From Syntrophobacter fumaroxidans MPOB (GTDB lineage Bacteria; Desulfobacterota; Syntrophobacteria; Syntrophobacterales; Syntrophobacteraceae), in assembly GCF_000014965.1 (NCBI RefSeq), contig NC_008554.1, forward strand, positions 1,290,001-1,354,000: a stretch of DNA of 64,000 bases, in the 5' to 3' direction. The notes beneath the pieces were generated by a model. It worked only from the letters and a program-made list of their open reading frames with translations. It was not told the origin of the DNA and searched no databases. Position 1 is the stretch's first letter; each line of letters begins with the position of its first letter. Positions 53,090-62,567 of the stretch are shown here, piece after piece. The position numbers and the translations under genes are program-made.

Positions 53090-54712
53090 TCACAGGATAA
53101 AATCGGTGGAAAGAAATCGAGACCTTCGTTCCGTGATGATGGACTTGACGATCCACCTGTTCGCGTCGGTCCCCTTGGCCGCGACAAGCGTCCGGATGGC
53201 GAAGACCCTAAGGGCGTCCGAAACGGACAGCGTGCCTTCGGCGGAGTCCTTTCTGCCGGTGAACGGAAAAACGTCGGGGCCTCGCTGGCACTGACTGTTG
53301 ATGTTGACCCGGCACACCTGGTTGACCAGGGGATCGACCAGGTCGGCGATGCATTCGGCGCTGCTTCCGAACAAGCTGACCTGCTGACCGTAATCGGATT
53401 CGGTCACGTATTTCATGGGTTCTTCGATATCGGAAAAGGCGGCAACCGGGACAACCGGGCCGAACTGCTCCTCGGAGTACAGCCTCATGCCGGGTCCAAC
53501 GGGATACACGACTGCCGGGGTCATGAAGGTGTTTTCCACGGCGCCCCCGTTCGGGTTGACGACGCGCGCGCCCCCGGCGCGGGCATCCTCGATCAACTCC
53601 TTAAGATACTTCGCTTTATCGACTTCCGGCAACGGCGTTATTTGGACCCCTTCATCCCAGGGCATCCCCCCTTTGAGCCTGCCGACCGCGTCACAGAATT
53701 TCGCCAGGAACGCATCGACAATCCCCTCGTGAACGAAGATCATCTTGAGCGCCGTGCACCGCTGGCCGTTGAAGGAAAGAGCGCCCAAAACGCACTCTTT
53801 CACCGCATTGTCCATGTCCGCATCCTTAAGAACAATGGCCGCGTTCTTGGCTTCGAGGCCGAGTATGCAGCGCAGGCGGTGCGGTTTCGGATGCTGCTTT
53901 TTCAGGATGTCCGCAACCCGGCTGCTGCCGATGAACGCCAGTGCATCGATTCTTCCCGACCTCATGAGGGGCCCGACGATTTCCTGTCCATCCCCGTAGA
54001 CGGTATTGATAACGCCCGCTGGAAAGGAATCCCGAAAGGCCTCGAGAAGCGGCCGATGGAGCAGGACCCCCAGCTTCGGAGGCTTGAAGATCACGGCATT
54101 GCCCATGATGAGCGCCGGGATCAGGGTCGTGAAGGTTTCATTGAGCGGGTAGTTGTAGGGACCCATGCAGAGCACCACGCCGAGCGGCGCGCGGCGAATC
54201 TGCGCGATCACGCCCTGCTCGATGACGAAACGCGACGACAACCGGTCCAAATCCTTCAGGGCGTCGATGGTGTCCCTGATGTACTCGACCGTCCGGTCGA
54301 ATTCCTTCTCGGAGTCGGGAAGCGTCTTGCCGATTTCCCACATGAGGAGCTTGACGACTTCCTCACGCTGTTCCTGCATCCGGAAGGTGAACGCCTCCAC
54401 GTGCCTTATCCGCTCTTCCACCGACATCGTGGGCCACGGCCCTCGTCCGTGATCGTAGGCCCTACAGGCCGCGTCGAGAGCTTCCAGCGCCTGGGCTTCC
54501 GTCAACAACGGGAAGCTTCCGATTCGCATCCGGCGAAAAACACCGTCGATTGACCGGCATATCGGGGACGCCACGTCCTCCTGCGGGCCGGTCCATTCCC
54601 GTATGACGCCGTCGCTGAGGTACTCGCGCTGCTCGATGGGTGAAGGGATGCGAACCTTCTCCGGAATCATGCCGTCGCCGGGAAAAACCGAAGCGGGAGA
54701 CTCATCGGACAT
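53090..54712 (-). CDS. NADP-dependent glyceraldehyde-3-phosphate dehydrogenase-like (GapN-type) aldehyde dehydrogenase
   Basis: 540 residues. The ALDH fold is clear: cofactor-binding GPYNYPLNETFTTLIPALIMGNAVIFKPPK, nucleophile C319 in FNGQRCTALK, and EEQFGPVVPV near the end. The sequence around these motifs is closest in feel to non-phosphorylating GapN, which makes 3-phosphoglycerate and NADPH. At the usual catalytic-Glu motif (LELGGK) the protein reads LGLEAK, so the Glu is displaced by two positions. The ATG at 54712 is the natural start; longer frames run into repeat DNA. The substrate is not certain. Confidence 0.85.
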   Translation of the reverse strand: MSDESPASVFPGDGMIPEKVRIPSPIEQREYLSDGVIREWTGPQEDVASPICRSIDGVFRRMRIGSFPLLTEAQALEALDAACRAYDHGRGPWPTMSVEERIRHVEAFTFRMQEQREEVVKLLMWEIGKTLPDSEKEFDRTVEYIRDTIDALKDLDRLSSRFVIEQGVIAQIRRAPLGVVLCMGPYNYPLNETFTTLIPALIMGNAVIFKPPKLGVLLHRPLLEAFRDSFPAGVINTVYGDGQEIVGPLMRSGRIDALAFIGSSRVADILKKQHPKPHRLRCILGLEAKNAAIVLKDADMDNAVKECVLGALSFNGQRCTALKMIFVHEGIVDAFLAKFCDAVGRLKGGMPWDEGVQITPLPEVDKAKYLKELIEDARAGGARVVNPNGGAVENTFMTPAVVYPVGPGMRLYSEEQFGPVVPVAAFSDIEEPMKYVTESDYGQQVSLFGSSAECIADLVDPLVNQVCRVNINSQCQRGPDVFPFTGRKDSAEGTLSVSDALRVFAIRTLVAAKGTDANRWIVKSIITERRSRFLSTDFIL

Positions 54713-54853
54713 AGTGGTTTCTCCATATCGTAAATGAACGGAAAGTCCCGCTCCACGCGCCTGCCGCACGGGAGCGATCGCGGATTGCCTCGTGCAGTGG
54801 ACCCATCGGCCGCGGTGCCCGAAAAGGACCGTTGGACCTTCCTGCCCCCATAT

Positions 54854-54944
54854 CCCAAAACCTGTTCGCGCAGGGAAGAGTGGGTATTGGGTTGCGGGAT
54901 GTATGCCACCACGGCCCAAAACCTGTTCGCACGGGGAAGAATGG
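54854..54944. repeat. Direct repeat pair, 30 bases each
   Basis: A 30-base unit starting CCCAAAACCTGTTCGC occurs at 54854-54883 and 54915-54944, with 27 of 30 positions equal, 61 bases apart. It looks like part of a short dispersed repeat family. It is non-coding and lies upstream of the dehydrogenase gene. Confidence 0.65.
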
Positions 54945-55118
54945 CCGCCATTCAAGCCCCCGCGCACCGGCCGTCCCAAATCTTGCCTTCCGCTCACGGG
55001 AGCAGTCCCGGCCCGGACCCGCCTCCGGTGCCCCCAACCTGGAACCGGCCGGCCCGTTTTCGGACCACGCGCATGAACGGCGCGGAGGTAGGATAGTGGG
55101 ACATCCCGACGGTGTCAA

Positions 55119-55189
55119 TCGGGAGTCAATCCGACTGTCGGGAGTCAATCCGACAGACGGACTCAACTCGGCTTCGGGATTCAATCCGA
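55119..55189. repeat. Triple dyad repeat TCGGGAGTCAATCCGAC
   Basis: The 17-mer TCGGGAGTCAATCCGAC occurs at 55119-55135 and 55138-55154, and a variant (TCGGGATTCAATCCGA) at 55174-55189. Each unit has TCGG...CCGA arms. It could be a regulator-binding array or a decayed tandem repeat, between the dehydrogenase and the TIR gene. Confidence 0.55.
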
Positions 55190-55767
55190 AGCTCTCCGAT
55201 CCGGTGTCTTCTTTCCCCATAATCGTCAAATACTGAGGTACGTCCAAGATTAGACAACAAATGCCCGGCAAGAGGTGTTGTGTCATCTTGAATGCACTTG
55301 GCTATCAGACATAGAAATCTTGAAGCCCGGAAGAGAAAAAACCCATTCAGGATTTACACTTGCGATGGCTGGGCATTCGTGTTTTTGATTCGAAAATCCG
55401 TATGCAGGTTCATAGCCTGACGAAATGGTCCTCAAATATGAACTAAAATGGTGACACGCGGTTATCCTTGCGCAATCGTCAACATTTTTGTCGACATCCG
55501 GCTTGCTTAAATTGAATTTACAATGCAATGACGAACGAGAATATTGATCCAATATCGTGTACAAATTCGCTTTAGTGTATTATATATATGATTATCAGAA
55601 CGGTGTTCGAGTACCTGTCTATTGATCACCCGGGTGGATGTGGTGAACGACCGCATCCGAAAGCTCATTCTATGCAGCGGATTCTCACAACCGACAAGTC
55701 GCCCGCGTTCCGACCGTCTCCCCGGGGTTGAACGGCGTTCGTGTTACCCTCCAGGGAGTCATAGGCC
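55190..55767. other. AT-rich region upstream of the conflict-system cassette
   Basis: From about 55220 to 55610 the DNA is AT-rich in a GC-rich window, with runs such as TATTATATATATG near 55577-55589 that could serve as -10 elements. No gene is supported. The sharp change of composition marks the left border of the TIR/STAND/SLATT cassette. Confidence 0.5.
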
Positions 55768-57525
55768 ATGGCTCGCTCATCCATCTTCATCAGTTACAGT
55801 CACAAGGACAGGGAATGGCTCTCCCGACTTTCGGCTCACCTCGGCGTGCTCGAGCAGGAAGGCGACGTGGGAGCCTGGAGCGACGAGAACCTGAGGCCGG
55901 GGGACGACTGGCCGCGCGAAATCCGCGAGGCCATGGACAGCGCGAAGATCGCAGTGCTTCTCGTGTCCGCGAACTTCACGAGCTCGAAATTCATCATGCA
56001 GAAGGAAGTGCCTGTCCTGATCGACCGATGGCGTAGCGGCAGCCTGAAGATCCTCCCGCTGATCGTGACCCCGTGCCCTTACGGGCAGAGCATCCTGCGC
56101 GAGGTCGAACCCCGGCCCAAGCACCGGGATTCCGTGGCGGACGGAAGCCCGGCGGACCAGGAAAGGGACCTCCGCGACCTCACCGTCGAGATCGCCAATC
56201 TTCTTGTGCCGGAGGCGCCGCAGCCCCCCGGCGGCAGGAAACCCGTCACGGCTCCGCCCGGGCAGAGGGTCGTCACGCGGCCGGCGGCCCGGCATGACGC
56301 CTACGCGCTGCTCGACGTCAGGCTGAGCCACCGGGAGTGGGACCGGTACTGCGTGGAGCTCGGCTTCACCCACTCCGGCGATTCCGCCCCTCCCCTCCCC
56401 CTGACCCACTTCGTCTCCTTCGACCTGCCGAAACTCATCGGAACCCGGGACAATCTGGAGTACGCGCGCCGGCTCCGCAATCTCCTGTTCGCCGAACCGT
56501 CGCACAGGGATTTTCTTCGAACGGCGCAAGACTCCGCCGCGGAGCTCCGGGTGCCGCTGCAGCTGCGGATGTCGATCTCCGCCTGTGCCCGCGAGCTGCA
56601 CTGGCTGCGGTGGGAGCTCCTGATCCAGGGGGGATCGGGGGAAAACGATCTCTCCTTCGAATCCACATGCCTCGCGCGCTACGCGGCCGCGGATGCCCGC
56701 AGCTGGCGCGACATTCAGCACAGGCCGAAACGGCCCCTGCGCGCCTTGCTCGTCGCGGGATTGACGGACTGGTTCAAGCCTTCGGTCCGGTCCACCGATG
56801 CCGGGGACCCGGGAATCGAAAAGTGCGCGCGGGCCGAAAGCATCCTGGAAGCGTCCGGGCTGGCGACCGCACACACACTGGGATACCTGAACGGCGACGC
56901 CTTCCGGAGCGAGCTCAGGGCGACCGCGCCCGACATCCTTTACCTGTGCGTCGACCTTCCCCAAACCGATGAATCCATCGAGCTGGGAACCGTGGGCGTG
57001 GAGTGGTGGGCGTCACGGCTCGTGAATCTGCCGATTGCGGAGGCGTTCCGGGACATCGAAACGCCGCCGCGGATGGTGATCCTGTGCCCCGTTGTCCGCG
57101 GTAGGCGTCCCGAGGCGGCGGAATCGCATTCCACGTGGTTTTCCATCCTGCGTGAAGCTTATGAGCTGGCCCAATCCGGAGTCCTCGGCGTTCTCACGCT
57201 CCAGGCGGTCCTCGATGATTCCACGTGGGACGCGTTTTTCAAGGCGTTCCTCGACAACCTCGCTCCAAACGGGCGAATGGACCACGCTCTCCACGCGGCT
57301 CGCGCGGCGCTCAAGACTTCCGGTCGACCGTGGGCTCCGGTGTTGATCTCCTGCCTGCGCACTCCGCGCATATGGTACGAACCCCGGTTCACCGAGGGTA
57401 CTCCGGTGGACAAGACCTGGGACACCCTCCTGCTCAAGATCAGGAACGGCGAATGCACACCCATGATCGGCCCGGGGCTCAACAGCACCATCGCCAGGCT
57501 CCGCACGGAGATCGCGCTGGCCTAG
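55768..57525 (+). CDS. TIR-CHAT protein, N-terminal part of an interrupted TIR-CHAT-SIR2 gene
   Basis: 585 residues up to an in-frame TAG. The TIR domain (1-150) starts SIFISYSHKDREWL and has E80 in SSKFIMQKEV at the place of the NADase Glu. A CHAT-like domain follows (about 180-550): ELHWLRWELLI, DILYLCVDLP (389-398), PPRMVILCPVV. The catalytic His and Cys of active CHAT proteases are not seen in their usual motifs. At 563-585 an SIR2-type start (CTPMIGPGLNSTIARLRTEI) begins and is cut by TAG at 57523-57525. The same frame continues past the stop, so this is one gene broken in two. GGGAGTCATAGGCC precedes the ATG. Confidence 0.85.
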   Translation: MARSSIFISYSHKDREWLSRLSAHLGVLEQEGDVGAWSDENLRPGDDWPREIREAMDSAKIAVLLVSANFTSSKFIMQKEVPVLIDRWRSGSLKILPLIVTPCPYGQSILREVEPRPKHRDSVADGSPADQERDLRDLTVEIANLLVPEAPQPPGGRKPVTAPPGQRVVTRPAARHDAYALLDVRLSHREWDRYCVELGFTHSGDSAPPLPLTHFVSFDLPKLIGTRDNLEYARRLRNLLFAEPSHRDFLRTAQDSAAELRVPLQLRMSISACARELHWLRWELLIQGGSGENDLSFESTCLARYAAADARSWRDIQHRPKRPLRALLVAGLTDWFKPSVRSTDAGDPGIEKCARAESILEASGLATAHTLGYLNGDAFRSELRATAPDILYLCVDLPQTDESIELGTVGVEWWASRLVNLPIAEAFRDIETPPRMVILCPVVRGRRPEAAESHSTWFSILREAYELAQSGVLGVLTLQAVLDDSTWDAFFKAFLDNLAPNGRMDHALHAARAALKTSGRPWAPVLISCLRTPRIWYEPRFTEGTPVDKTWDTLLLKIRNGECTPMIGPGLNSTIARLRTEIALA

Positions 57526-57546
57526 GCCGAGAGCTACCAGTACCCG

Positions 57547-58353
57547 ATGGCTTTCCACGAGCGGATCAGCCTGCCGCAGGTGGCTCAGTACGTGGCCAGC
57601 ATGTACAAGGAGGATTTCGTCTACTCGCATTATGAGCAGAAAATCCGGGAGATCATGCTTCGCCGCTACGGCGCGCGCATCGACTCCGAGCATCGCAAGC
57701 TCCCCCTCGACCGTTTTCTCACCGAGGTCGGAAAGATGATATTGGGGCGCAGGGATGACGAGCCGCACAAGATCCTGGCCGACCTCCCCTTTCGCCTGTA
57801 CGTCACGGCAAGCCTCAATTCCTTCCTGAGCGACGCGCTGCGCCGTTCGGGAAAGGCGCCGCAGGAAGTCGTGCTCGGTCTTGGAGAGCCCGCCGGAGTT
57901 CGGCTCCGGTCCGAACCGTCCCCGGAGCAGCCTCTCGTCTACCACCTGTTCGGTCACTTCGGCAGGCTTCGCGAAACCGTGCTCACGGAAGACAACTACT
58001 TCGATTTCCTCATCCACTTCTGGAAGGACAAGGAGTCCATCCCGCGGATGGTGCGCGCGGCGCTGATCAACACGAGCCTCATTTTTCTCGGTTTCAGGAT
58101 GCACCACTGGGATTTCCGGGTGCTCTTTCGCAGCCTCCTGTCGCAGGAGGGAGCCAAGCGCCGCTCCAGGCACATGCACGTGGCCGTGCAGATCGACCCG
58201 GATGACGACCAGGTGGTCGATCCGGAGCGCGCGCGGGATTACCTGGAAAACTACTTCTCGGATTTTGCGGAAGCCGACATCAACGTCTACTGGGGTTCCG
58301 CGGAGGACTTCCTGCAGGAGCTCAAAAGACGCTGGGATGGATTCGGGGGGTGA
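57547..58353 (+). CDS. SIR2-like domain, C-terminal part of the interrupted TIR-CHAT-SIR2 gene
   Basis: 268 residues in the same frame as the TIR-CHAT part, 21 bases after its TAG. The SIR2_2-type core is seen: SLPQVAQYVA, LPFRLYVTASLNSFL, VYHLFGHFG, VLTEDNYFDFLIHF and LIFLGFRMHHWDFRVLF. Such domains bind and often cleave NAD+. The residues just after the stop (AESYQYP) continue the family pattern REIA..WAE.Y..P, so TAG stands where Trp (TGG) is expected. No ribosome-binding site precedes this ATG, so independent translation is doubtful. The stop overlaps a GTG in the STAND gene region. Confidence 0.75.
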   Translation: MAFHERISLPQVAQYVASMYKEDFVYSHYEQKIREIMLRRYGARIDSEHRKLPLDRFLTEVGKMILGRRDDEPHKILADLPFRLYVTASLNSFLSDALRRSGKAPQEVVLGLGEPAGVRLRSEPSPEQPLVYHLFGHFGRLRETVLTEDNYFDFLIHFWKDKESIPRMVRAALINTSLIFLGFRMHHWDFRVLFRSLLSQEGAKRRSRHMHVAVQIDPDDDQVVDPERARDYLENYFSDFAEADINVYWGSAEDFLQELKRRWDGFGG

Positions 58354-58358
58354 TTCTC

Positions 58359-61300
58359 ATGGAAAAGCACAGCCCTTACGTGGGCCCCCGTGCGTACCGT
58401 TACGGAGAACGGCTGTACGGGCGCGACCGGGAGTCGCGCGACCTCTTGAACCTGGTCCTGGCCGAGCGCATCGTGCTGCTCTATTCGCCGTCGGGAGCCG
58501 GGAAGTCTTCCCTCCTGGCGGCGAGCCTGGCACCTTTTCTCGAGAAAGAAGGCTTCCAGGTGCTCGGTCCGGCGAGGGTTTCGGGGGCGCCGGCTCAACG
58601 TTCCGGCGGCGGTGTCGTGAACCCTTATGCGGCAAGCCTCATTCACTACTGGGAAGACGCTCGCCCCAAGGAGGTCCGTCCCATCGACGATTTGGGCGGC
58701 ATCGACCTCGCCGGTTACCTGACGCAGCGTTCGTGGATACGCAACGATCCCGGCCCGAAGGTTCTCATCCTCGACCAGTTCGAAGAGATCATCACGCGAA
58801 ACCCGCTGGACCGGGATGCCAGGAACGAATTTTTCCGGCAGCTGGGAATATTGCTGCGGGACCGCAACAGGTGGGCCGTCATCGCCATGCGCGAGGAACA
58901 CATCGCCGCTCTCGACCCCTGTCTCGACTATGTGCCGACCCGCCTCGCCGCCCGCTACCGGCTGGATTTGCTGACCCACGAAACGGCGCGGGAAGCCGTC
59001 GCCGGCCCCGCGGAGTCCGTCGGAGTGGCTTACCATGCCCGGGCTTTGGACAGGCTGATCCACGAGCTCACGGTGGTGCGCGAAACCGGTGTCGAGCCGT
59101 ACCAGACCCCCTACGTGGAACCACTCCACCTCCAACTGGCGTGCGACCGCCTGTGGCAGCGGTTGCCCGACGGCACGACCGAGGTGGGCCCGAAGCTCGT
59201 GGACACTGCGGGCACGGTTGCCGAAGCCCTCGAAGGGTTCTACCGGAGCGCGGTTCAAGGCGCCCTCCGGCAGGACGCCGTGAAAGAGACGGGGTGTGAC
59301 GAAAAGCGGATCCGGGACTGGTTCGAGCGCGAGCTGATCTCGCCCGCCGGGTTGCGCGACCAGCTGCAGCGAGGAGGCACCTTCACGGGAAGCCTGCCCA
59401 ACCCGGTCGCCGAGGCGCTGGAGGAACGGTATCTCCTGCGTTCGGAAAGCCGGCGCGGAACCATCTGGTACGAGATAGCCCACGACAGGCTGCTGGAGGC
59501 CGTCAGGTCCGACAACCGCGCGTGGTACGGCACCCAGGACGTATCCATGCGCCTCCTGAGAGACGGCGCTGAGCGATACGGGGCCCAGCGAGGGGGCCGG
59601 GCATCGGATCTCGCCGAGAGCCGGTTCCTCGCCGGAGAACCGCTCGAACGGGTTGAAACCTGGGCCGCCGCGAACGTGAAATCGCTCTCGGACGCGGAGA
59701 AAGACTATCTCGACGCCTGCCGCGAGAACAGGAGAAGGGAGCAGGACAAGGCCCGCCTGTCGAAAGTGATCCGCTGGGCCGTCAGGACCATCCTGGTGCT
59801 TCTGGCATTGGCGGCCGCGGGGCTGTGGCGTTTCGGACACAATGCGCTGGTGGCCCGGACCGATGCGCGCGTCCACAGGCTCATCTCCGATGCCGCCCAG
59901 GCGCGCTGGCGGGACTGGGATCACGAGCTTTCCGTCCTTCTGACCCTCCAGGCCGAAAAATTCTCCGAGCGGATCGGGGTTTCCCCGGAAGTGAAATCGC
60001 GCATCATGAACCACCTCCGAAACACCCTGCTGCTGCGCCCCTTCACGCTGAGCCCGCAGCTCCCTGGCGCCCTCAAGAACCACGTTGACTCTCGCAAGAC
60101 GGCCTTCCTTGCCAACTTCCCCGATGAGTGGCTCATCGCCACGGCATCGGGCGAGAAGAAAATCGAGGTCCTCCCGCTCAGGCGGGACCGGGAAAACTGC
60201 CCCCGACCGGTGCTCGAAACCCGCGACGGCATCCGGTCCCTGGCGCCCGGCCCGGCGGGGCGCTACCTGGTGGTCGCCACCGAATCCGGCGTCGAGCTGT
60301 TTCTTGCGGAAAGGCTCCGTTGCGCGGGGAAGTCGAACCTGTCCATCAAGGCTGACGTCCATTTTCCGTTGCCGGCCGCCCCGAGCGGGCCGTTTTGCAT
60401 GACCGCGGACGACTCCCTCCTCTTCGCTGCAACCGAAGGCGGTCGCATCGAGTGCCGCAGCGTCGGCGACGTAGCGGCATGCCCCGCCGGCTTTCCCGTC
60501 GAATACGGCGGCGACGGCTTCACCGTCACGGCCATGGCGTGCGACCCCAAGGGCCGGTGGGTCGCATTGGGAGAGCAGGCGCCGAGAGGCGCAAAAGGCA
60601 GGGTGAGCGTGCTGCCGCTGGAGACAGGAAAGCCTGAGAGCCCGCGGATCTTCGAGAACCTTTTCGATGACTGGCCCGAGGAGGCGAAAGATTTTCTCGA
60701 AAGACTCCGGGGCTGGCTCGACTACGGGGTCGCAGCGCTCCTGCCGATGCCGGACGGCAGCCGGCTGATCGCCGTTTTCCGGCATGGGCCGATCGGCATC
60801 GTGCCGATTCCGGATGCCCTCGATGAAAAGCCTCAAATGATCTATGCCTGGCCCACCCTGGCCAGCATAGCCGTTTTGAAGTCCGGCTTCCAGGTCGGCA
60901 GGACCAGCATGTTCCACCATCGAATTCCCAAGTTCCTCGAGGCCGCTCTCATCGGAAACGAGGGCCTGCTCGCCGTCGGCAGTGAGAAGTTCCTTGGCGA
61001 ATGGGACCTCCGGTCGTTTTATGCCGATCCTTTCGAAAAAGAGCAGGTGAACCTGGAGGGGCCGAACCCGCCACCGCGCGTCTACGCAGGCTACCGCGAG
61101 ATCAGGCCGTCCCAGGCTTCCATCGTGGCATTGAGCGCCCTGGAGGGAGGGAGCGTCCTCGCCGAGCTCGATGCCGAGCTCAATGCCCGTTTGTGGCTGC
61201 GCAACGGCCTCGTGAAAGACCTGCATTCCACGGTTCCCGTAAAGCTCGACAACGGGCGCCCCGAAGACAACGTGATCTGGACGCTGGGATTCATGCCCGG

Positions 61301-62567
61301 CGGGCGCATGCTTGTCGCCGGGGGTTCCAGCTATCTCACCTTCCCTGAAGTGAATCCGCAGACTCTCGAAAAACCCAAGGGTTCCAACGCGCTGTGTTAC
61401 ACGGGAAGCTATCGCAGGATGTCCTTGAGCCCGGACGGGCGGCGCCTGGCGGTGGTCGCCAAGGACTACAGGCGGGTGATCGAAGGTTGCCGAACCCCAG
61501 CGTCCGGAGGCGTCCATTCCGTCCTGGTGATGGATCTCGACCGGAAAACCGGCACCGGCAGCCTGGATCGGCCCTGGATCATGGATGTTCCCGACACCGA
61601 GGGTTTGTGGAGTGTCGCCTGGGCGAGAGGGAAATGGACGGGAGACCGGGACCTCATTGCGAGCGGGGATTACACGGGAAAGGTCCGGTTGTGGCTGCTC
61701 GACGGAGCCGGGGGCCCGCCCGAAGACCGAACCCCCCAGATTCTGCCCGGATCGCGCGGCAGCCGCGTCTGGGCGCTCGCCCTGCACCCGACCGCTCCAT
61801 ACCTGGCGCTCGGCACCGACGACGGCGCGCTGGAGATCTGGCGGCTTGCAATCGATGGTTCCGGGCGGATCGACGGCGAATTATTGAAAAACCCCGCGTG
61901 GATTCCGCAGGGATCGGTCTGGGCCCTCGCCTGGAGCCCGGACGGGAGCATGCTCGCCTTCGGCAACGGCGGCGGCTACGTGGGAGCCGTCTCGACCGCG
62001 GACCTGGCGGAAGGCTCCTGGCGGGTTTCCCAGCGCAGCTTCGCTCACATCATGGGGGTGACGTCCATCGCTTTTTGCGGCGCTTCCGAAGCGGAGGCGC
62101 GCAAACCGCAAAGACCCCGCGCGTGCCGAGGAAACGTGTTCGCCAGCGCGGGAAATGACGGCAAGATCATCCTCTGGGTCTTTTCGAAGGGGGCGAAGCC
62201 ACCGGATCTGCTCCGACGGGACCAGGCCCTGGAAGGAGCCGGGGGGGAGGGGGCGAAACCGCGGGTTTCCCTCCGCCAGGACCAAACTCTGGAAGGAGCC
62301 AGGGGGGAAATCCTCTCCGTTGCGTTCAGTCCCGACGGAGATCTCGTTGCGGCGGGCGATACGAGGGGGCAAGTCCATGTCTGGCGCGTCGAAAACGAAT
62401 CCATTCCGCGGAAAGCCTGCCGCGCCGTGAGTCGCAACCTCACCCTGCGGGAATGGGTGGATCACGTCGGGGAGAAGGAAGATTACGATTGCACGTGCCC
62501 CGACATTCCCCCGGAGCCGGGAGCAACCGGCCGGTCGTGCAGGCAGGCTTCCGCCGGCGGCTTTTAA
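58359..62567 (+). CDS. STAND NTPase (nSTAND1-type) with WD40 repeats
   Basis: 1402 residues. The N-terminal NTPase follows PYVGPRAYRYGERLYGRD, with Walker A SPSGAGKSS (43-51) and Walker B VLILDQFEE (135-143). Helical regions follow, then one membrane helix (about 471-492) and a WD40-type region to the C-terminus (for example SRVWALALHPTAPYLALGTDDG, SVWALAWSPDGSMLAFG, ILSVAFSPDGDLVAAG). STAND ATPases switch on by oligomerising when the repeat sensor binds a cue. ATG 58359 has GGGGGGTGA upstream; GTG 58350 overlaps the SIR2 stop. It lies directly after the TIR-CHAT-SIR2 gene, so it is its likely switch partner. Confidence 0.92.
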   Translation: MEKHSPYVGPRAYRYGERLYGRDRESRDLLNLVLAERIVLLYSPSGAGKSSLLAASLAPFLEKEGFQVLGPARVSGAPAQRSGGGVVNPYAASLIHYWEDARPKEVRPIDDLGGIDLAGYLTQRSWIRNDPGPKVLILDQFEEIITRNPLDRDARNEFFRQLGILLRDRNRWAVIAMREEHIAALDPCLDYVPTRLAARYRLDLLTHETAREAVAGPAESVGVAYHARALDRLIHELTVVRETGVEPYQTPYVEPLHLQLACDRLWQRLPDGTTEVGPKLVDTAGTVAEALEGFYRSAVQGALRQDAVKETGCDEKRIRDWFERELISPAGLRDQLQRGGTFTGSLPNPVAEALEERYLLRSESRRGTIWYEIAHDRLLEAVRSDNRAWYGTQDVSMRLLRDGAERYGAQRGGRASDLAESRFLAGEPLERVETWAAANVKSLSDAEKDYLDACRENRRREQDKARLSKVIRWAVRTILVLLALAAAGLWRFGHNALVARTDARVHRLISDAAQARWRDWDHELSVLLTLQAEKFSERIGVSPEVKSRIMNHLRNTLLLRPFTLSPQLPGALKNHVDSRKTAFLANFPDEWLIATASGEKKIEVLPLRRDRENCPRPVLETRDGIRSLAPGPAGRYLVVATESGVELFLAERLRCAGKSNLSIKADVHFPLPAAPSGPFCMTADDSLLFAATEGGRIECRSVGDVAACPAGFPVEYGGDGFTVTAMACDPKGRWVALGEQAPRGAKGRVSVLPLETGKPESPRIFENLFDDWPEEAKDFLERLRGWLDYGVAALLPMPDGSRLIAVFRHGPIGIVPIPDALDEKPQMIYAWPTLASIAVLKSGFQVGRTSMFHHRIPKFLEAALIGNEGLLAVGSEKFLGEWDLRSFYADPFEKEQVNLEGPNPPPRVYAGYREIRPSQASIVALSALEGGSVLAELDAELNARLWLRNGLVKDLHSTVPVKLDNGRPEDNVIWTLGFMPGGRMLVAGGSSYLTFPEVNPQTLEKPKGSNALCYTGSYRRMSLSPDGRRLAVVAKDYRRVIEGCRTPASGGVHSVLVMDLDRKTGTGSLDRPWIMDVPDTEGLWSVAWARGKWTGDRDLIASGDYTGKVRLWLLDGAGGPPEDRTPQILPGSRGSRVWALALHPTAPYLALGTDDGALEIWRLAIDGSGRIDGELLKNPAWIPQGSVWALAWSPDGSMLAFGNGGGYVGAVSTADLAEGSWRVSQRSFAHIMGVTSIAFCGASEAEARKPQRPRACRGNVFASAGNDGKIILWVFSKGAKPPDLLRRDQALEGAGGEGAKPRVSLRQDQTLEGARGEILSVAFSPDGDLVAAGDTRGQVHVWRVENESIPRKACRAVSRNLTLREWVDHVGEKEDYDCTCPDIPPEPGATGRSCRQASAGGF
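62190..62309 (+). repeat. Tandem 60-base duplication inside the WD40 region
   Basis: Two units of 20 codons follow each other (62190-62249 and 62250-62309). Their products share GAKP...LR.DQ.LEGA.GE. The insert sits between two WD40 blades and keeps the frame. Confidence 0.8.

Noticed and set aside
53003-54553. 516-residue forward frame over the aldehyde dehydrogenase gene
   Set aside because: Antisense shadow without start signal or motifs.
55119-55189. CRISPR-like repeat
   Set aside because: Only three short units with spacers of 2 and 19 bases; no cas genes. Not a CRISPR array.
58287-61787. 1166-residue reverse frame over the STAND gene
   Set aside because: Antisense shadow; the forward frame has Walker motifs and WD40 repeats.
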